Shown here in pieces: positions 23,796 to 35,187 of a stretch of 64,000 nt of DNA (position 1 is its first letter; every line of letters starts with the position of its first letter). A model generated the notes under the pieces. The model saw only the letters and a list, made by a program, of their open reading frames with translations. It was not told the origin of the DNA and did not search any database. A program made the translations under genes and the position numbers. The stretch lies in the NCBI GenBank assembly GCA_035235625.1, contig CP141145.1, forward strand, positions 4,836,001 to 4,900,000, written 5' to 3'. The stretch comes from Saururus chinensis. Taxonomy: Eukaryota; Streptophyta; Magnoliopsida; Piperales; Saururaceae.

Positions 23796-26791
23796 CTAAG
23801 TATCTCTATCGAAAGGAGGGATGAAATCCTTCAACTTTTGGTTACAGTGATCCAAGTATCCCTGCCAAAGAAAGAAGAGCAAGAGAAAGCTTAAGCAACC
23901 AACCCTTGCTCCATCACCCAAAACATTAGCCAGTTTTTATTAATGGGAAAGTTATTTGGATACAGCTGAACCCCACGGCAGTGATAGGTTCGGTTTGGTT
24001 TCAACTTACTGATGTAACTGCATAAATGCCTACATTTCATGCACAAGAATGCAAGCATAAAAATTCTAATAGCTCACAATTGAAAAATCTCACTTCTTTT
24101 GCATTTTGACAAAAGGAAAAAGATATAGAACATTCACTTGTAATAGGAAAATGTTAATCACCCTCCCAACGAATCTACCCAACAAACCCTCCTAACTGGG
24201 TTTTGGTTGGACAAAACATGCAGGCCCAAGTGAGCTTTCTGCGAGGCCCACATGTTCTGCCCAACCAAAACCTATTTGGGAGGGGTTTGTTGGGCAGATT
24301 CATTGGATGCATATCACTATCCTTCATAATACCATCATCCTTCTACCCAAGGGTGTACCTGCAATATTCCTACAGCAGCAAATTTGTCCAGAACAGATTT
24401 GGCATGTACCGGGTGTAGATCCAAAGGCTTTAAGAGAGCCTCAACACACTGACAGCAAGGAACCATAATAAGACTGTTAGTATAAGAACATCATTAGTGA
24501 TTCTATCACCGTTTCAATGAATTTGCTTTTAATAATATTATATCTATATTATAATTGATATTATCCATTGTAAAAACAAGTTTTTCAATGCTAACCCTTG
24601 AAGAATAGCGCTCATCCCAATAAGTAAAGCACAAACCATCAAGCTTTCCAGTTTCCTGGAGATCCTGAACAAAAAGTTTCACTTGTACAGCCTGCACCAA
24701 TCAAACCATAGATTTACCAACACAACGGGAAAAAAACAAAAACACAATCTAAACTTCATGAGATTTATACGCACATCTATATTTTGTCCACCTTGTGATT
24801 CATATGGATATCCAACAACAAAGCCCCCTAATGAAAATTCTGAAACCTGTGTAAGAATCATAAGAAGCCAGTTAAAAGAAATTAATTTGAAATCCAAATG
24901 CAATTGATACTAAATTAATTTAAAACAGATATACTTGAAAATGAAGAATATTACAATCTAGATCTGATCTCTGATTTATAACCAAGATAAGAGAAATGAA
25001 GAAACAGAGGTGAACTCTAACTGAATACATAACAAAAAAAGAAATAAATTGAAAATTTATATATGTGAGATAGGTGTTCCAATTAGTAACTGATCTTGAT
25101 ATGAATTTCTTGTTTGTTACTTAAGATAGTCGTATAATGCTCTATGGCAACATTTTGATTTCGGAGGCTGGCTTGTCGATATAAGTCTACTCTAATGTTT
25201 GACGTTCATATTCCACTACTCCCTTCTGAATCACCTAAGTTTTAAACTTGTGGAGAACTTTCGGGCCACATTATGCACAGAGCAGAAAACTTTGTCCCAG
25301 ATCAGTAGAGTTAAATAACTTCTCTTGATATCTTATACCAAAAAAATTAAAAGAACTGACACTTACCAACGTTTGCACATCTCTAGCCATCAGATCAATG
25401 TTAGTCTTCTTACGTACAAGCACACTGCATGAATTATGTGAAAAAGCAACTGAAGTTACAGAAAAACTATATGTAGAACAAGATAGTGGTTCATTTTCAA
25501 TACAAGGCTTATGGTTTGAGGAAATCAACTGATTAGCTCTTAATAAAAAACTCACTGAGAACCACTCAACACTAGTGTTAACCTACTCAAGGTTAAAAAT
25601 TATATTCTACATATGTTCACATGTTAGATATAATGAATATTAAGGTGACTAACTTTCTGTATTTAATCTCTCAGCAAAATTGGTATATGGAAGTACTCAA
25701 TATGACAACCCAATTCATTGAACTGGGCTTATATTAAGATTTAACTATCAATCTTCTCAGAGCCACACCAGACTGGCGGGTCAGGCAAGGTCCGCAGAAT
25801 GGGACTTTTCACAGTCCAATTAGATGAATTTAAGCAGCAGTGCTGTAGAATGAGCATATAAAACTCATATTTTGCTTGATTGGTGATTGTAATGCCTTCT
25901 GTAAGCCTTACGAGACAGTTTACGCAACTGCTGTGTGGTCTTTCCGTGAATGTATAGATAGATCAACTTGTAATATTCTGCTCTATTGGTGGTTGTCAAG
26001 CCTTAGGTCTGATCAATATTGCTCCAATTCTTCCTGAGATAATAACAGGTGCATAAGAAGGAATTTCTATACGGAAACAAAATTAATTAGCTGATGTGGG
26101 ATCTTGTGGTCTTGCCTTGTACAAATGGATTGATCAATTTGCTTTCCCTTTTCCAGAACAATTTCCTCACACATCTTGTATATCAATACATATTTTATGA
26201 TTTATGACAAGGTTTCTCCCACTTTGTCGTAAGATTGTGTAGTTTCATTTCCATGAAGATTTGAATTACTAACTTTTGGAATCATTAAATACTTCAAGTC
26301 CATAGAGGGTTACTTAGGTCAGGCAGACAACCAGTCTAAACTGGATCTGAAAATGATGTAAACTATAATTAAGAAAGATTTGGTAACTACCAATGCACAA
26401 GCCCATCACTTCAGTAAGGAAGTAATGGGAAGTCCCTTCCGATTACTTTATTCATAATTTTTCTACTACAATTTGTGCCTTGCTTTAGAGTTAAGTTCCA
26501 TATCACTTTCTTTTAACTTTAAAAACACTACTCATATCAATGCAAGTGACATTCAAATTTCATGAGAATCTCTCTCAGCAAAATAAGAACTTTTTTTTCC
26601 ATATATCTTAGCAAATAGTTTATTACATACCTTAAAGGGGATGCAACTTTGTTCTGGACGTCTGAGATAGCCAATCCAACATACTTGTTTCCAACATCTA
26701 ATCCAAGTAACCTTATTGCTTCCTTTGGATTATTATAAGATATTTTTTTGAACAGATCAAGCGCCTTAACATATCTCATTCCTGAATTCAT
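23796..26791 (-). CDS. YqgF/RuvX-family RNase-H-fold nuclease (plant type)
   Basis: Complete six-exon gene, 180 aa: 26791-26631, 25424-25367, 24846-24775, 24691-24596, 24448-24359, 23861-23796 (TAG at 23796-23798). All introns are GT-AG and every phase closes. Motifs in order: LLGLDVGNKYVGLAISD with the first acidic residue (D32), GGFVVGYPYES, TYWDERYSSR with the conserved glutamate, and SVLDKFAAVGILQGYLD with the last aspartate. Bacterial YqgF/RuvX matures the 16S rRNA 5' end and was once proposed as a Holliday-junction resolvase. Plant copies are nucleus-encoded and their substrate is not settled. MNSGMRYVK was taken as start; MRYVK at 26779 is an alternative, and an acceptor-like AG just before GAATGAGATATG means a 5' exon cannot be excluded. 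The last intron holds a MITE. No clear transit peptide is visible. Confidence 0.92.
24158..24312. mobile_element. Small inverted-repeat MITE in the last YqgF intron
   Basis: Arms of about 60 bp: CCAACGAATCTACCCAACAA on the left and, inverted, CCAATGAATCTGCCCAACAA on the right, with GGTTTTGGTTGG in both arms. It lies between exons 5 and 6 of the YqgF gene. The family was not identified and no clear target duplication was seen. Confidence 0.6.
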
Positions 26792-27448
26792 AATTTTAAA
26801 CAAATCACCCCAAGTTGACAAATTGATTTAAAAACATAAGTACAGAATATATTCAAAAACAAAAGAACATGGCATAATAAATCACCAAATCTTAACAACT
26901 AACCAAGATTTGATATCTAAACGAATACAAGCACATGATTTTCTTCAAGTATATTCACTTCTTATTACACAGTATCAAAAAAAATGGATGTGTATGATAG
27001 ATAGAGTTCAAACCAACATAAGTCTATTAGAGGAGTATTTGCTAGTATTTCTGTATTATAATCAAGTCTTTAATAGTGTAGTTGTATATATTAGGAGTAG
27101 TTTAGTCTATTATGTTTATTGTTATGTTGTATCTGGTCAGCCCTTAACAAGTGGGGACAATAGGGTCATTTCTTGATTTTGGCAACCCTAAGCCTATTAG
27201 AGGCCAATCGACTGATCTTATAAAATCATCTATTTCATTATTCCATTAAAGAGAGTTCTTTCTCACCTCAAATCCTTAATTCAATCAAAGTCAAGGTATT
27301 GTTGTATGAAAGCTTATTATCAGCAAAGCTCATGTTCTTTGCTATTTTTGGCTGTGTTAGTTTCAGTTTGCCTGCAGCAAATATCATGTGATGAGCCTCA
27401 GATATTACATCTGTATCATCTGAAACATGCAGTTACATGTGTTTGCCC
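26792..27448. other. Upstream region of the YqgF gene, no gene recognised
   Basis: AT-rich, presumably containing the promoter of the minus-strand YqgF gene. A block at about 26985-27300 (AACCAACATAAGTCTATTAG ... AAAGAGAGTTCTTTCTCACC ... ATTCAATCAAAG) has the feel of a short LTR leader, but no TG..CA ends with duplications were confirmed. Confidence 0.3.
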
Positions 27449-27625
27449 TCAAGAGAACTCCAGCACTCTGCTTTTACGAACAGGATTTTGATTAATCCAG
27501 ACAACTTTGATATCCTTAAGCCGATGGTGTTCATCCAGCAGGTTTTCTTTCAACAAGGTCTCATCAGTTGATCTAAGAGAAAATATAGGACTCAAAAAAG
27601 CAAGTGCTTGCCATTTAACTCTAAT
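27449..27625 (-). pseudogene. Host-like exon fragment cut by the gypsy insertion
   Basis: The minus-strand frame reads IRVKWQALAFLSPIFSLRS and continues HHRLKDIKVVWINQNP to a TGA at 27449. If the retrotransposon (27626-33137) and one target duplication are removed, the frame continues upstream through 33138-33175 as LPLFNCMWCK after an acceptor-like TTTCAG. That gives an exon of roughly 72 codons. The protein was not recognised, and it could still be a chance open frame. Confidence 0.35.
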
Positions 27626-27951
27626 TGTTGTAACCTCTAGGGTTACAAGGGTGAATTTAAGGAGAGAGTGCATGCGGGGAAGAAGAAGAAGGAGAAGAGA
27701 GTTGGGGAGGGGCAGAGATAAATAAACTAGACTAATTTAGAGCTCAAAATTCGCAACTAAATGACATTGGAGGAATACATGATTTATAGGCTTAGGCCTT
27801 CTCTTATTAGGAAACAAATCTAAGCTAGGAAAGCAATAACAATAAGAAGCCTACCTTTAATAAATAATTCTAAACTAAAAAAATAAACCTAAACTAAGGC
27901 ATAATTTATATAAAAAAAGTCCTAATTAAATCCTAATTCAAAATCATAACA
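27626..27951 (-). repeat. 3' LTR of the gag/protease gypsy element
   Basis: A 326-bp LTR. On the plus strand it runs from TGTTGTAACCTCTAGGG to AAAATCATAACA. Shared blocks with the partner LTR include GGGGCAGAGATAAATAAACT and TTCTCTTATTAGGAAACAAAT. Confidence 0.88.
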
Positions 27952-28736
27952 ATACCACTGCTTCTGCTAGGCTTTATCCTCAAGGTTGGGAAGGACCAAA
28001 ATGCTCATCAACAGTAAGAGGCCGGTGAATCCAAGTATACTTCGGAGGAGGGCACTGAATGATGTGCAATTTATCCGGCGGTTGAGCAGTAAGCAGGCAT
28101 TTGACCCCATCAAGCTCAAAACTCATCTACATGTGTTCAAAGTCCCATTCAACCTTTTGCAATGTGCACAACCAATCCGTGCCAAGAACAATATCAACTC
28201 CCTTGATAGGCATGACATAGAAATGAAACTTTATAGTAAGGCCTTGAGCAAGAAGACATGCCTTACAATAAACCCCCGTGCTATGAAGCTTTGCACCATC
28301 TCCAACCATAACATCAAAGTTAGAACAATCGGAGATCTGCAAGCTCAACTCTTTAGCAACGGCTTTGTTAATGAAACTATGAGTGCTACCTGTATCGATA
28401 AGAACCATGACACATTTTTCTATTTACCCATTAATGCACATAGTGTTAGGAGCATTACCATCTTCATAGGCATGAAACAAGTATGGGTCGACATCATTCA
28501 CCAAGGCAGCGAGGATAGGGTCAAATTCAGCCACAGGGTCGGGAGAAGCTAGAGGGTCAGGTGATCTTCAACAACAAAAGCTAGAGGGTCAGGTGTATCT
28601 TCAACAACATAAGCATGAAGAGTCTTGCAACGATGGCCAGGGGTATACTTTTCATCACAATTGTAGCATAAACCTTAGGAGTGGCGAGCCTCCATTCCAA
28701 CTTGAAATAATCGCTTAAAAGAAATAGGTGGCGTAC

Positions 28737-30872
28737 TGTCACGGGGTAGCGGAGCAGACTACCCGTGACACGTGATGGGGCGTACACACATGGGAAAATG
28801 TTGTATACGAGGTGTGCATGAATTGTGAGAACTACCCTTAGTGTTGCATATCATGTGTGCAAGCATTGCGGGGAAGACCCACAACGTTGCATAGAAAGCA
28901 CGCAACGATGCACACACATAGTTGGCTATGTTGGGACACATAGCCAACTAGTACATATTTGGATACTTAAGATGTCCCCTCCTACTTATATAGTGTTAGA
29001 GGGTCATTGGGAGTGTTCTCGAGCAGTTTGGTAAAATTCTAAAATACCATGCCCGTACAGCCACTTCGGCTGCTACTCCAGAGAAATGCAAGAAATCTCT
29101 TATGCTATATAGGAGGGGACATAGTGAGCTGAAATAACAAAGTTGTTGGTATAATGCCTACGTAGGGGATGTAAAGAATTGAAGACTTAAGATTCGAAGT
29201 GCTTTTAGGGGATTGTGAGTTAAAAGAGGTAATGACATAATTATACATGCATAATGTACGTAATATGAATTGTAACTGAAAAATAATGAGTAAGGAATTA
29301 GTAAGGGTGTGATATCGGGACTTAAGTCTAAGGGTTTCATTTGAGGAGTTCGGGTAAGACGATTCAGTTTAATAGTGGATGGTATAAGATGTAAGGCTGT
29401 AAATGTATGATGGTAAGATTATTAGTATGGATTTACGAGTTAAGGTAAGACTGTGCAGAGATTTGTAAGATGGAAGTCGTTCCGATCATAATTATGCGTG
29501 CATAAGTTATATAATATAAACTTGAATGGTAAGTAACCCTAATTTGATAACATTGTGAGGTTGAGACTGAGGGTTTCGACGGATTAAGTTCCATTTTGTG
29601 CCAGTCGATAAGTAATTGACTGAGCGAGCCTCTTTTCTAGTCTAGCCATGGTGTTTTTTTGCGGGTCTTAGTCTTGGTGCTATTTTTTGGCCCAAACATT
29701 TGATGCTCTGTTGAGAGCGCTATAAGTTTCCGCCCTTCGTGGGCTTTGTATGTTTTCTGCCTACAGATGGCATTGTATGTTTTGCCCAAGAGTGGCACTA
29801 TAAGATTTATGCCCAAGAGTGACACTGTATGTTTTTTGCCCTTAGTTGGCACTATATGGCCCTTGTTAGCACTGTATGGCCTCAGAGAGTGGGCATTTGC
29901 GCACTCAAGTAAGTAGTATCATGGATCTGCTCTTACCTGTTTGATCCGGTGCCCCATGAGCATAGGTGTGCCTTGCCTTCGAAAAAGTCAATGGTGTTTA
30001 GTTATTCCCCGAAGGTTAAGGTGACACCCAAGTGGCATTCTATTCCTTTCCGACGCTGGAGCATATTAATTGTAATGAGCTTTAGTTGTCAGTAGTATAT
30101 GTACGATCGTAAGAGTAAGTCGTATGTTTCAGATTCTGAGTAAGTTGTATGTGTAAGATTTAGAGTAAGTGTGAGCTTCTTTAGAAGACAATAAGAGTAA
30201 GTTTATGAGTATAAGTAAGTTGTACGAGTAAGTTTGTGAAACTTTGATTCAGACGGTAAGCGTAAGTATAAGTATAAGCATAAGTGTAAGTGTAAGTTTC
30301 TAAGAAAGATGTAAGAGTATATTTATGTGTAAGAGTATGATTGTACGAGTTAGGTCGTACAAGTAAGTTTATACGAATAAGGTCGTACGAGTAGGCGTAT
30401 GTTGTAAGTGTAAGCGTACGTTTGTGCGAGTAAGCTAATAAGACTGATTCAAAGTGTAAGTGTAAGAGCAAAGCTGTCCCGGATGGCAATGAAGGCTTAT
30501 TGCTTTGCTAGCTATCTTGCTAGGAGCCCCATCTACTGGGAGATGGGGCTCTCCGACCCGTCGAGCAGCTGTATGGCCTTATGGCCTTGTTGGATACAAA
30601 GACCCTTGCATGCACTTGGCTGAGATAGATGTTCTGGATGTTCGGGTTGCCTAAGGTAGATCCATGCATAGCAAAGAGGTGTCCCCCTCCGGCCAGCTAG
30701 CTTGGGAAATGTCCCCGCACGTTCGCATGTACGCCTTGGGACGGGTTCGTTGCTTGGCTTTGCGGGCTAGACGCTTGGTCAAATGGCATGAGGCCATAAC
30801 CTCGATGAAAAAAGGCTTACTCGCTTGGCTGTTTGGCCTTGCGGGTGCCACACGGCGGGCGTCCCCGTGACA
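28737..30872. mobile_element. LTR-like insertion (probable solo LTR) inside gag
   Basis: A 2.14-kb block with perfect 10-bp inverted ends, TGTCACGGGG and CCCCGTGACA. It is flanked by GTAC on the left and, as ATAC (GTAT on the minus strand), on the right: a 4-bp target duplication with one change. Removing it restores the minus-strand gag frame MGRTPPISFKRLF. There is no coding inside. It contains a long stretch rich in GTAAG motifs (30100-30480). TG..CA ends, size and lack of genes favour a solo LTR over a DNA transposon. Confidence 0.65.
30090..30480 (+). repeat. GTAAG-dense degenerate repeat
   Basis: More than twenty occurrences of GTAAG or ATAAG, mostly as AGTAAGTTT, GAGTAAG and GTGTAAGTGTAAG, in about 390 bp inside the solo-LTR-like block. 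Spacing is irregular, so this is a degenerate short-unit expansion rather than a clean tandem array. Confidence 0.65.
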
Positions 30873-32826
30873 ATACGCCCCATAGTGGTGATCGGACTTG
30901 TAGAAGAAGACTAGCACCCATGGAACATGTTGTTGATGCTAAAGCTGAAGCTACACTTGACACATGCGAGCGACACGGATTGTCTCCGTCAAGGTGCATG
31001 ACTTGAAATTACTCATTGAAGCTCGCAAGTTGGGCCTCAAACCACCCAAAAAGGTACCAATCAAAGCAGCTTTCGGCCAATTAGAAACCTGATTAGACAA
31101 CATTTCAAATTCATCTTGATAAGCTTCGACGGTGGTAGATTGGCGAACACGAGAGAGACGAAGATTATAGTCCTCATAATTTGTAGGCCCAAAGAGCTCG
31201 CTCCATGTCATCCCACATAACATGCAGAGTGTGAGACAGAAAGTGCTCGAGCCATTCCAATGCACGACCTTCCATGTGAAAGGAAGCAAGATCAATACGC
31301 TCGTGGTCCAATGTTCGACAGAAGTGTGTTCGATGGAAGTGAAAAAATCTTCAGGCACGTGAAACCCATTCCTTCAGTTCGTCACCCTTGAAGATTGGGA
31401 AAATGAGGCAAACTCGGCAGGTGTGGACAATGCCTTCATAGTCGCAGGCCGCGGCATCATAGCCCGGTGGACAGCCACAGGGTTGGGGACTGCCACGCCC
31501 ACAGCCACAAAGTGATACATGCGGCCCATGGTAGAAATTAGGCTGGCCATAGTCAAAGGCTGCATGAACATCACCCACCTGCATTAGATAATCGTTAGCA
31601 ACATTAAGTTCCTGGGCATCAAGTTGCAAATTTGGGCCATGGGCGGATGGAAGAGCGCGTGGGCCATGAAGATTAGATGTAGAATAACAAGGAGGCATAT
31701 CAGACCCGGTTTAGGTTAGATAGGGACTGTGAACCGATTGTGAAGCCCAAATCCGTGATGGGCTGACATGGGAACCGGGTCTAGTCTGACCCGCATGCAG
31801 CCCACTCAAAGTGTCTAGTTGCCCTAATCCCACCGAAGAACGTCCCGGAATTGGAAAGGCAGTGGCGGCAGTGGAAACCAACGGCACTCCAAACAATCGA
31901 CAACCAGCCAGAGCAAGGGATGGAGAAACTGGCAGCGGCTAAACCGGTGGAAGAGGACTCAACAACAACCTCTGTTGTGTGCAGCTGCAGTGGGACAGTG
32001 ACATGGGCAGCGAAAAGGAGATTCCCGGTCAGAACCAAAGGGGGTATAGAGGTGGCGGCGATGAACGGAGCTAGTGGCACACTGGTGGAGGCCAGCCGCC
32101 GCACTAACTAGAAAGCAACGACCTTGGCAGCCATGGAGCGGAGCAACAGCTGGCTAGAGGCAATCGAGAGGGCCGACGCGACATAATCCAACCCGACCGT
32201 CACAGGAAGGGTGATGTTGGAATGGCAGAGGGAAGGGCTGGCGACAATGGATTCAGTCATCTCTGCCTTATGGACCTGGCCCCGCTCTGAGGTGACCTGC
32301 CGGGATGAATGGGGAAGATTTGGTGATGGCAAGAGGGGCCCTCACAAACTGGGTGATGGCGGACGACCAAGTTCAAACTCTAGACGGAACTCAGGGGCCA
32401 CTGAGGCAGAAGAATCGCAAAGAAGAGATGAAGATGATGACACCCTGAGGCGGTAGTTTGGCAGGAGGTGGACAAGGCGGACGGTTGGCAAGCTGCTAGA
32501 TGGAGGTGGTCAAAGAGTCGCATCGGCCAACGAGCTTAGCCAAGGAGTCTTGTTGGGCTTTAACAGCCGCAGCAACTTCGCGCTGTGACTATGCAACGAC
32601 CGTGAGGGTCTTCGAGAGCTTCTGAAATTGCTCCGCCCAACTATTAGTGTCTATCTTCTGCTCTAGGGCTTGAGCATCCGGTTCACCTTGGAACTCAATA
32701 ACATCCGACTGAAAGTGGGAGACGGCCGCATCCAAGGGCTTGATAGTAGAACCGGAAACCACTCTCTTTGGGCATCCCATGGCGGCGATGAAGCGATGGT
32801 GCATGAAAGGTACGCTCTAACACCAA

Positions 32827-33137
32827 TGTTGTAACCTCTGGGGTTACAAGGGTGAAATTATGGTTGGGGAAGAAAAAGGAGAAGAGAGTCAAGAAGGGGC
32901 AGAGATAAATAAACTAGACTAATTTATGGCTCGAAAATCATAACTAATGACTGTGAAGGAGTACATGATTTATAGGCTTCAACCTTCTCTTATTAGGAAA
33001 CAAATATAAGCTAGGAGAGCAAGAACAATAAGAATCCTACCTTTAATAAGCAATTCTAAACTAGGATAGCAAATCTAAACTAAGGCATACTTTATATAAA
33101 GAAAGTCCTAATTAAATCCTAATTCAAAATCATAACA
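32827..33137 (-). repeat. 5' LTR of the gag/protease gypsy element
   Basis: Partner of 27626-27951. It ends CATAACA at 33137 and is followed by ATAAT. On the minus strand it is followed, after one base, by the primer-site-like TGGTGTTAGAGC. Confidence 0.88.
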
Positions 33138-33839
33138 ATAATTTTGCACCACATACAATTAAAGAGTGGAAGATCTGAAATCATATATAAAAGCTGAATG
33201 AACTTACATTAGGAACAACATATCTAATAAGATTGGTGGATGCAAAAATTACATTTTTACATCCCACACACAAAGAAGTAGGTTTCCCTCATGTCAAACC
33301 CAAAAGGTATAGTTGACATTGATGGCCTAAAACAAACATATGGCTGAAGATTAGGGATAGAAACTTTAACAGTAAACTTATATACAGGAAATTACAGGAT
33401 GAGTCTTCAGTTTTAGAGCATGCAAGTAACACTAAAATCCATAACAAGTGGCATCGGACGACAATGAAGACTCATGAGACAGGAAGGATATTTACAAGAA
33501 TTAACAGAAATGTTTTACATTGTTATCCTTGCACCATCCTCAGCATAAAGCTTCTTGTTTGGTATAAGAGAAGTTTATTTACATGGTAAGCCTCAACCAG
33601 CTTCTGACAATTATCAGCCATCAAAATTGTTTAGATGTATGGTTTAATTTTATAAAATTAGCTCCAATCCAAAGCTGACAAGTAAGCTTCTATAAGGATA
33701 ACCCAGTAAAAATCATTTTCTTCACACCCATGACAAAACAGCTCCATAGATGATTTCATAAGATGGTACCAGAAGTCATATATCACTAAATGCATTTTCA
33801 ACTTTTCTCTCTACTTCTCAATCAACAGCAGCAACAACA
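33138..33839. other. Sequence between the gypsy element and the solo LTR
   Basis: No assigned gene. The first 38 bases continue the split minus-strand frame described at 27449-27625. A further minus-strand piece at about 33207-33285 (KPTSLCVGCKNVIFASTNL ... RYVVPN before GTAAGT) looks like another exon of the same unidentified gene, but a stop lies a few codons upstream. Confidence 0.3.
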
Positions 33840-34220
33840 TGTTATGACCCAGCCCATCAAAGGACAGGCCAATGCAGCTGATTCCTCTATTGGTCAAATT
33901 TAGGATTCCTTTCTCCTTAATCTTTTAGGTTTCTTCGTTTAGTTAAATTCCTTTGAAAGCTTATGTAAATTAAAGATAGATTCTTAATTTGATATTACTT
34001 CCTACTTTAGGTTTCCTTACCCTATTTGGAATTAGCACTTATGTCTATAAATTTAAAGGAATGTATCCCTCATCTCTTATGCTATAGAGAATTGCATCTA
34101 GTTATTTTGACTGTGTAGCTTAGTGTAAATGCTAGTCTCTTAATCCCTAATCTAGCTTTCTTCCCCCTTTCACCTAAGATGTTTCCATTGCAAGGAGATT
34201 GTGGACGACAATCTACAACA
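33840..34220 (+). mobile_element. Solo LTR, 381 bp
   Basis: Starts TGTTATGACCCAGCCC and ends ATCTACAACA, bordered by perfect 5-bp duplications CAACA (33835-33839 and 34221-34225). A TATA-like TCTATAAATTT lies in the middle, as expected of an LTR promoter. No internal region is left, so unequal recombination is the likely origin. Copia or gypsy cannot be told apart. It sits 150 bp downstream of the SWS1 stop. Confidence 0.85.
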
Positions 34221-34371
34221 CAACACAGTGCAGCCTCTGTAATCACACATCTTAATATTCTTTCTAGTAAAAAAATTGCACTTACATTTAAACAAAAAAA
34301 AAGAGACAAACAAAAATCAACATGATTATCGGAAAAATCACAAATTGTTACCTCCTGATTCCTCTAAATTA

Positions 34372-35187
34372 TTAGATTTTTGACAAAAGAAGTGCAAGAT
34401 CCTCGTCGGAGAGCTGCACCTCTATGAACTCCCCCACAGCCGAAGCTAATCGAGCAGCTAACAAATGCTTACACTGTAAGTTAAAACATTAAAAAAAAAA
34501 CACAAAACAGTTTCATTACAGAGAATGTACAAACAAGAGAACAACTAAAACACATAAACAAAGACAACAATCTTCTAATACCGAGAGCTGCTCGCCGCGA
34601 TTGACAGTGTCGTAGAAGAAGGAGTAGCAAGTACAGAAGTGATTCCCAAAGCAAATGTACTCCTCCTTCCTCCGAGACTCTCCCACCACCTGACACACTC
34701 CTCCACGGTCACAACCCACACGACACAGGGAGGATGAAAAACCAAAATAAAACCCAACAGAACAGAAGAATTACCTGGAAAACGGAGCGCCCACTAGGAT
34801 TACCAGAAACCCTTTTCACCCCCCGCTCGTCCACAATTCGGGTCGCCCGTTCCAAGTTCTTCCCAAACAGCAAGTGCAAGCTGCGAAAATCCCAACTTTA
34901 TAAAGGAGAATTAAAGAAGAAAAAGAAGAAATTGAAAAAAAAAATGAAGCAGAGAAGAGATTGGACTCACATAGAGAGCTGATCGTCTGTCACTGATTGA
35001 TTGTATTTGAGAAAGATTAAGGTAATCGAGATGGAACGAATGCCAGAAAGGTTGATCAGAGAAGAGTTAGAGGAAAGAAAGAAAGGTGGAGAGTGAGAAG
35101 AAGAGGGAGGGAGGAACCTGAACCAGAGGATTGGATTTGATTCCAAACGGCGTCGGCCACCAGGCTGCTTATGCCGGCAGCAGCCAT
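34372..35187 (-). CDS. SWS1: SWS1/ZSWIM7-type SWIM zinc-finger protein (SSN2-like)
   Basis: Complete five-exon gene, 135 aa: 35187-35118, 34992-34971 (22 bp only), 34880-34775, 34689-34582, 34473-34372 (TAA). Every junction is GT-AG and in phase. The start MAAAGISSLVADAVWNQIQ is a typical short leader. Then come LHLLFGKNLERATRIVDERG, VVGESRRKEEYICF and the SWIM finger C-x-C ... C-x-H (CTC, then CKH, from HFCTCYSFFYD to SCKHLLAARLA). The C-terminus is DEDLALLLSKI. Length and order fit the family. SWS1 partners RAD51 paralogues in the Shu complex and promotes homologous recombination. Arabidopsis SSN2 is the plant member and also affects defence gene expression. It is next to the YqgF gene on the same strand. 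No promoter element was identified. Confidence 0.94.

Larger units (their letters stand above)
28127..32804 (-). pseudogene. Gypsy gag-protease, frameshifted and interrupted
   Basis: Retrotransposon gag and aspartic protease on the minus strand. It starts near 32804 (MHHRFIAAMGCPKRVV) and the first 72 codons reach a stop at 32589. Gag resumes at 31698-31351 (FPIFKGDELKEW) and 31175-30951 (YEDYNLRLSRVRQSTTVEAY, then IGTFLGGLRPNL). Beyond the nested insertion, TTMGRTPPISF is split by it. A zinc knuckle CYNCDEKYTPGHRCK lies at about 28620-28665. The protease (28408-28127) has the active site VLIDTGSTHSFI and the later GTDWL motif. Gag coats the RNA and the protease processes the polyprotein. Several frame changes make it non-functional. 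Confidence 0.85.
27626..33137 (-). mobile_element. Non-autonomous Ty3/gypsy element with gag and protease only
   Basis: LTRs at 27626-27951 and 32827-33137, about 90% alike, start TGTTGTAACCTC and end CATAACA on the plus strand. Beside the right LTR, 32814-32825 gives TGGTGTTAGAGC on the minus strand, one of the usual variants of the tRNA-Met primer site, so transcription is minus. Target duplications are CTAAT/ATAAT (4 of 5). Gag and protease are present, but reverse transcriptase, RNase H and integrase are absent. The last bases before the 3' LTR read NLEDKA-like, as at the end of a gypsy polyprotein, which suggests one large internal deletion. A second element (28737-30872) is inserted in it. 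Confidence 0.85.

Noticed and set aside
33840-34220. Frame at 34082-34309 as a gene
   Set aside because: It mostly lies in a solo LTR with clear duplications and shows no protein family.
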